Source of the DNA: Chitinophaga sp. HK235
GTDB taxonomy: Bacteria > Bacteroidota > Bacteroidia > Chitinophagales > Chitinophagaceae
Assembly (NCBI RefSeq): GCF_018255755.1
Contig: NZ_CP073766.1
Span: forward strand, 682,001-746,000
Direction of reading: 5' to 3'
DNA length: 64,000 nt
A program made the translations under genes and the position numbers. Below are positions 60,214-64,000 of the stretch, in pieces; position 1 is the first letter of the stretch; each line of letters begins with the position of its first letter. The notes beneath the pieces were generated by a model. It made no database searches, was not told where the DNA came from, and saw only the letters and a list, made by a program, of their open reading frames with translations.

Positions 60214-61068
60214 TTATTTCAATGTGGCCAGCAACTTGTTGTTGAGTGCTACATAGTCATCATTTTTAGCAGCTTTCGCCAGCTCGATGGATTTCAGAGC
60301 AGCTTCTTTGGCGCCTTTCACATCTTTTGCTTTCGCATAGATTCTGGCTTTCTGATAGAAAACCCAGAATGCATCCGGACTCTGAGCAGCGGCCTGGTCT
60401 ATCCATGTTTTGGCTTTGTTGATGTCCAGGTTGTGCTCCAGGTAATAAAATGCAGCCTGGAAGTATGGTTTTTTGTCGCCGGGAGCAGCCATGGCGGCTT
60501 CTATCTGTCCTACGATTTTGTCGTTGATGTCGGCAGTGATTTTTACCGGCACTTTAACTTTTTCCCAGCTGATAGCCAGTGTCATAGAGGATTCCAGCAC
60601 ATCTTCAAAGTCGATGGTGAAGCTTTCCTGAGATGCAGGAAGTGCTACTGGTTTTACATTAACACGGGCAATGTCATTTTCCTTTTTGTACATGGAAGGG
60701 CTGTTTACGTCGAGGCTGCTGGAGAGGATCACGGTCCATTCTTTGGCACCGGGGATCGTGAGCAGTCCGTATTTGCCGGCTTTCACAGGTACTCCGCCGA
60801 ATTTCACATCTTCACCGAAGGTAATAACGGTAGGGGAATTGGCGCCGGTTCTCCATACTTTGTTGTAAGGAACAACGTCACCCATGATCACCCTGCCTTT
60901 TTTTACCGGACGGGAATAGCTGAGCTCTACATTGGAAAGAGCAAAGTCCTGTTTTACAGTCTGGCCCGGGCTGGGAGCTGGCATTTTGATTCCCTGCGCT
61001 ACAGAAGCACCAGCGTATAACAGCAGCATGGCTGCGGCAGATGCTGTGAAATTTTTAACAGTTTTCAT
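60214..61068 (-). CDS. DUF2911 exported protein with TPR-like C-terminus
   Basis: The protein has 284 residues. The signal peptide (MKTVKNFTASAAAMLLLYAG, ending VAQ) is followed by the DUF2911 domain at about residues 30-180 with its typical blocks SNVELSYSRPVKKGRVI, VPYNKVWRTGANSPTVITF and GGVPVKAGKYGLLTIPG. Residues 190-284 are helical repeats resembling TPRs (AFYYLEHNLDINKAKTWIDQ). Function unknown; DUF2911 proteins are common periplasmic or outer-membrane-associated proteins of Bacteroidota. It converges with the symporter gene. Confidence 0.88.
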   Translation of the reverse strand: MKTVKNFTASAAAMLLLYAGASVAQGIKMPAPSPGQTVKQDFALSNVELSYSRPVKKGRVIMGDVVPYNKVWRTGANSPTVITFGEDVKFGGVPVKAGKYGLLTIPGAKEWTVILSSSLDVNSPSMYKKENDIARVNVKPVALPASQESFTIDFEDVLESSMTLAISWEKVKVPVKITADINDKIVGQIEAAMAAPGDKKPYFQAAFYYLEHNLDINKAKTWIDQAAAQSPDAFWVFYQKARIYAKAKDVKGAKEAALKSIELAKAAKNDDYVALNNKLLATLK

Positions 61069-61111
61069 ATTAGGTTCTATTAATTGGTGGCAATGAAGGG
61101 AAGAGGGATGG

Positions 61112-61768
61112 TTATTCGATCAATCCATTACGGAATGCATATAACACCAGTCCTACGCTGTTTTTTACATTCAGCTTTTCCAGCAGTTTTTGCCGGATAC
61201 CTTCCACGGTACGGGGGCTCAGGAATATCTTCTCGGAAATTTCCTGTGTCGTGTATTCGTTACAGATAAGCTTTAACACTTCCTGCTCCCGGTCGTTGAG
61301 TTGTATTTCATTTTTAAGCGTAGGCTTGAATTGTTGTTTATTCTTGTGTAGAACTTTCTTTAATAGTGCCAGATTTACGTTTTCATTAAAATAAAAGCCT
61401 TTCTCATAGGTAGTGCAGATGGCTTCATAAATTTCTTCCGGATCAGCGTTTTTCAGGAGATAGGCGTTGGCGCCGTTTTCTACCAGATGAACGATAAAGT
61501 TGTCGTCTTCATACATAGTAAGGATAATAATCTTTACGTTGGGATATTTCTCCTTTACTTTGATGGTGGCTTCTATGCCATCCATATTGGGCATTTTCAG
61601 GTCCATCAGGATAACGTCCGGCTGCTGTTGTTCCATGATCTCCAGCAGGTGAAGGCCGTCATCTGCCTCAAAGACAAAGCGGATATTTTCATACGGAATC
61701 AGCGTGTTGATCACTCCACTGCGGAAAATCTTGTGATCATCCGCAATGGCCACTTTGATGTGCGCCAT
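61112..61768 (-). CDS. NarL/LuxR-type response regulator
   Basis: The protein has 218 residues. The receiver domain has the acidic pocket Asp10/Asp11 and the phosphorylated Asp56 (VILMDLKMPN), with Lys in LLKNADPEEI. A LuxR-type DNA-binding domain follows at about residues 150-212 (LNDREQEVLKLICNEYTTQE, KIFLSPRTVEGIRQ). It lies 123 nt downstream of the histidine kinase gene on the same strand, so the two form a NarX/NarL-like pair. The targets are unknown; the DUF2911 gene lies just downstream. Confidence 0.93.
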   Translation of the reverse strand: MAHIKVAIADDHKIFRSGVINTLIPYENIRFVFEADDGLHLLEIMEQQQPDVILMDLKMPNMDGIEATIKVKEKYPNVKIIILTMYEDDNFIVHLVENGANAYLLKNADPEEIYEAICTTYEKGFYFNENVNLALLKKVLHKNKQQFKPTLKNEIQLNDREQEVLKLICNEYTTQEISEKIFLSPRTVEGIRQKLLEKLNVKNSVGLVLYAFRNGLIE

Positions 61769-61891
61769 AGTGAACAGTTTATAGAGAGGTAATTATAATT
61801 ATTTTATTGTTAATAAATAGCTGTAAGTCATGTTGTTACATAGATATACAACAAAACCGGATGGCAATTTAGTAATAAAACAACATATACA

Positions 61892-62701
61892 TCAACTATT
61901 CGGTGCCGGCACTTGATAATTTTCTACATGGATGGTAGCAACAGTACCTTTCGGAGCACCAGAAGTGAATTGGATATCTCCGCCAATAATATTAAGCCGG
62001 CTTTCGATGTTTTTGAGACCCAGGCTACCGGTTTTCTTTTTACTGCTTTCCAGAGAGGGCAGCAGCTGGCCATTTCCATCATCCGCAACGGTGATAGTAA
62101 GCAGGGAAGGAGTGGTCTGGTAGGTAATGGTTACCTCCGAGGCCTGGGCATGTTTAAGAATATTGTTGATCAGTTCCTGCACAACGCGGTAAACGTTCAG
62201 TGCTTTCTCTTTGTCTACCGACTGCCCATTACCAGCTACTTCAAAGTTGATTTTAACCTGTTTGTTTTTGTTCATCAGGTTACAGAAAGAGTCCAGTGCA
62301 TGGGCCAGTCCCAGATTTTCCAGGGCCTGTGGATGCAGGCTCTGGGAGATGAACCGGAGTTGTTGTATTATAAGGTCGGTGAAGTCTTTGGTTTCTTTCA
62401 GCCGTTCTGCCTCACCATTGCCGGTTTTGAGCAATGGCAACAGGCCACCCAGATTCAGCTTGAGTACAGATAGTTGGGCACCTACTTCATCATGCAGGTC
62501 TTCAGCAATTCTTTTTCTTTCCTGTTCCTGTCCTTGCAATACTGCTATCAATCTTTCCCTTTGCAGTTGAAGATCTTTATCTCTGATAAGCAATTTGTGT
62601 TGAATAACCTGTTTTTGCTGAAACATCACCAGCAGAATCACGATGACTCCAAGGATTAACATTACTGTAGTACCAATTACAATAATATCAATTGTCTGCA
62701 T
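61892..62701 (-). CDS. Sensor histidine kinase, HisKA_3 type
   Basis: The protein has 269 residues from the ATG at 62701, which overlaps the end of the membrane protein gene by 14 nt. One membrane helix at about residues 6-27 precedes a coiled coil and the dimerisation domain with the phosphorylated His70 (AEDLHDEVGAQLSVLK). The ATPase domain shows ELINNILKHAQASE, VADDGNGQLL and GSLGLKNIESRLNIIGG. It lacks a sensor domain of its own, so the preceding membrane protein may supply the input. It should phosphorylate the response regulator encoded downstream. Confidence 0.92.
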   Translation of the reverse strand: MQTIDIIVIGTTVMLILGVIVILLVMFQQKQVIQHKLLIRDKDLQLQRERLIAVLQGQEQERKRIAEDLHDEVGAQLSVLKLNLGGLLPLLKTGNGEAERLKETKDFTDLIIQQLRFISQSLHPQALENLGLAHALDSFCNLMNKNKQVKINFEVAGNGQSVDKEKALNVYRVVQELINNILKHAQASEVTITYQTTPSLLTITVADDGNGQLLPSLESSKKKTGSLGLKNIESRLNIIGGDIQFTSGAPKGTVATIHVENYQVPAPNS

Positions 62702-63374
62702 ACCCAAACCTTTTATTTTTTGAGAGCCCAATATACAGCAGAAACATGGCAATCATAGCAATTACATAGTTAATACTTAGCAAAGTAAGGATCATTGCCT
62801 GGGCGTTGTTCTGATTGGTGTTCTGGATGAGGTTATAGCTAATGGAAAACAGAAAGGAGCTGCAGAAGTATATAAAGATGGCAGCATTATACCAGAATAC
62901 GGGGAGGGTATTGATGTAGATGGCTTTTTCAATAAGCTCTTTATCGGTCATTAACTGAAGGAAAAAGATAATACCATAAGCGATGATAATGCCGGATTTG
63001 AGGCCTGCACTAATAGAGTTATAGGATTTAAGGCCTTCAATCATCCCGGCATCTACCAGACATAGCCCAAATACCAGTATAGGAAGCAGGGTAATTACCT
63101 GTTTGATGGTAGTATGCTTGATGATTCTGAGGTAGAAAAGAGACAGGATAATAAACTGAACAAAATTCATCAGGCTGAAAAACCACATATTGTTTAAACC
63201 CGCATTGGAAAGGGCCGCAGATCCTGCTGCAAAAAACACACTGCTGATGATATAAAAGCAGGCCCATTTACCGGGAATATCCAATGTTTTATATCTTAAC
63301 AGGAAGGGGATCAAAATTAAAACTTCGATCCCCATCATAGTGTAAAATATACCAAGAAATATATTCAGATTCAC
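62688..63374 (-). CDS. Multi-pass membrane protein upstream of kinase
   Basis: The protein has 228 residues and seven or so hydrophobic segments (for example IFYTMMGIEVLILIPFLL, FSLMNFVQFIILSLFYL and AMILTLLSINYVIAMIAMFL). There are few charged residues in the helices. It is not assigned to a known family. Its 3' end overlaps the kinase gene, so it is translationally linked to the kinase and is the likely sensory or scaffold partner. Similar seven-helix inputs (7TMR-like) are common for such kinases, but the identity is not proven. Confidence 0.65.
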   Translation of the reverse strand: MNLNIFLGIFYTMMGIEVLILIPFLLRYKTLDIPGKWACFYIISSVFFAAGSAALSNAGLNNMWFFSLMNFVQFIILSLFYLRIIKHTTIKQVITLLPILVFGLCLVDAGMIEGLKSYNSISAGLKSGIIIAYGIIFFLQLMTDKELIEKAIYINTLPVFWYNAAIFIYFCSSFLFSISYNLIQNTNQNNAQAMILTLLSINYVIAMIAMFLLYIGLSKNKRFGYADN

Positions 63375-63383
63375 GATGCGATT

Positions 63384-63815
63384 TTAGGGTTGTGTAGGTG
63401 GTTTAGTTGTGCCTCCTCCTCCTCCAGAGCAGTATTGCGGACAAGGAAGTCCCTGGTCGAGTATTTTGGCAGATACCATACTTTTGGCTACAGAACCAGT
63501 GGCCGGATCACCTGCCGGAGGCAGAATGTCATTACCATCGCTGTCTACAGCTACCAGTACCATTTTCTTTTCTTTAATGCCATCACCATCTGTATCGATT
63601 TTCAGGCCGTAATAAATTCTCAGCGCTGTGCAATCGGGATGGTCCAGCAGTTCCATTACTTTGTCTTTACCAAAGCACATGGCTTTAACATGTCCGCCCA
63701 GCGCTTTCTGCTGTGCATGCTCGTCATCATGATTTTTGGTCAGTATTTCCATTTCCTCCCTGGAAATAAAGCCACCTGCATCTGCAGGAATAGGTCTTTG
63801 TGTAGAATCACTCAT
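63384..63815 (-). CDS. Hypothetical protein with EF-hand-like and Gly-rich tail
   Basis: The protein has 143 residues with no signal peptide or membrane helix. The middle carries DTDGDGIKEKK, a canonical calcium-loop pattern, and a second, weaker DSDGNDIL. It ends with LPCPQYCSGGGGGTTKPPTQ, a Cys-pair and glycine stretch. Four Cys (about residues 47, 62, 124 and 128) could form disulfides. I do not recognise it. It is the first gene of the four-gene minus-strand group with the membrane protein, kinase and regulator, 9 nt before the membrane protein. Confidence 0.5.
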   Translation of the reverse strand: MSDSTQRPIPADAGGFISREEMEILTKNHDDEHAQQKALGGHVKAMCFGKDKVMELLDHPDCTALRIYYGLKIDTDGDGIKEKKMVLVAVDSDGNDILPPAGDPATGSVAKSMVSAKILDQGLPCPQYCSGGGGGTTKPPTQP

Positions 63816-64000
63816 AGTGGGTAGTTTAAGGTTTGGGGTAAAATTATCACAATATTACACTATTACAATATTGAATGTACTATGTCTGAAATAGCCCGGG
63901 AAAAGCCCCTTTCAGGCAAAGTCTTACTGACAGGGAATTGTATATATATAAAGATTACAGGTAGTTACTGAAATAACGTAACACCCACTGTAAAATACGT
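63816..64000. other. Upstream region of the signalling operon, to window end
   Basis: These 185 bases hold a short AT-rich dyad (CAATATT at 63850-63856 with AATATTG at 63867-63873). The minus-strand promoter of the signalling operon should lie here but no TAnnTTTG match is obvious. No ORF is seen. Confidence 0.4.

Overview
The window looks like a chromosome segment of a Bacteroidota bacterium, most likely Chitinophagaceae (Chitinophaga-like). The signs are three ECF sigma / FecR / TonB-receptor loci, a SusC-SusD pair, DUF4249, DUF4142, DUF2911 and DUF3276 (PUR) proteins, promoters of the TTTG-N18/19-TAnnTTTG type, and a near absence of Shine-Dalgarno sites. No rRNA, tRNA, CRISPR array, insertion sequence or prophage was seen. 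The taxon is inferred from gene content only.

Layout. 1-2.4 kb: two membrane proteins and ornithine aminotransferase (rocD). 2.5-7.7 kb (minus strand): a complete sigma -> FecR -> TonB receptor -> DUF4249 lipoprotein trans-envelope signalling and uptake locus. 8-17.3 kb (plus): GH3 glycosidase, a lipoprotein and its broken tandem copy, an acyl-CoA dehydrogenase, a Tat-exported SGNH hydrolase, a small lipoprotein and a secreted acetyl-esterase-like hydrolase. 17.4-22.7 kb: CopB-type P-ATPase with a His-rich tail, an SPFH-GYF protein with a zinc-ribbon partner, and a DUF4142 lipoprotein. 22.8-26.1 kb (minus): a compact electrophile/quinone-stress-like operon (ring-cleaving dioxygenase, hydrolase, OsmC, Fer4/CDGSH protein, GNAT) behind YceI. 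26.5-37.5 kb: an exonuclease/GIY-YIG fusion, purC, an ABC exporter, a PUR protein, pgi, a TspO-like protein, prfB with a programmed frameshift, and pruA. 37.7-40.6 kb: peroxiredoxin, outer-membrane barrel, pyrR and a frameshifted pyrB. 40.7-45.8 kb (minus): sigma -> FecR -> a SusC receptor without SusD. 46-48.7 kb: a DS-repeat secreted protein, a toxin-antitoxin-SecB-like (TAC-like) cassette, and DUF486. 48.8-60.1 kb (plus): sigma -> FecR -> SusC -> SusD -> periplasmic PIG-L deacetylase -> two tiny membrane proteins -> sodium:solute symporter. 60.2-63.8 kb (minus): DUF2911 protein, a NarL-type response regulator, its histidine kinase, a multi-pass membrane protein and a small EF-hand-like protein.

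Most striking items: (1) the TAC-like cassette at 47.0-48.3 kb; (2) prfB whose frameshift site carries UAA instead of the usual UGA; (3) pyrB broken by one extra A in an A6 run; (4) a perfect 35-bp inverted repeat that contains the 3' ends of the convergent genes pyrB and susC and encloses a second perfect palindrome; (5) a set of intergenic palindromes whose arms are themselves 7-8 nt tandem repeats; and (6) several genes whose start codon lies within about 1-8 nt of a -7 box, suggesting leaderless mRNAs.
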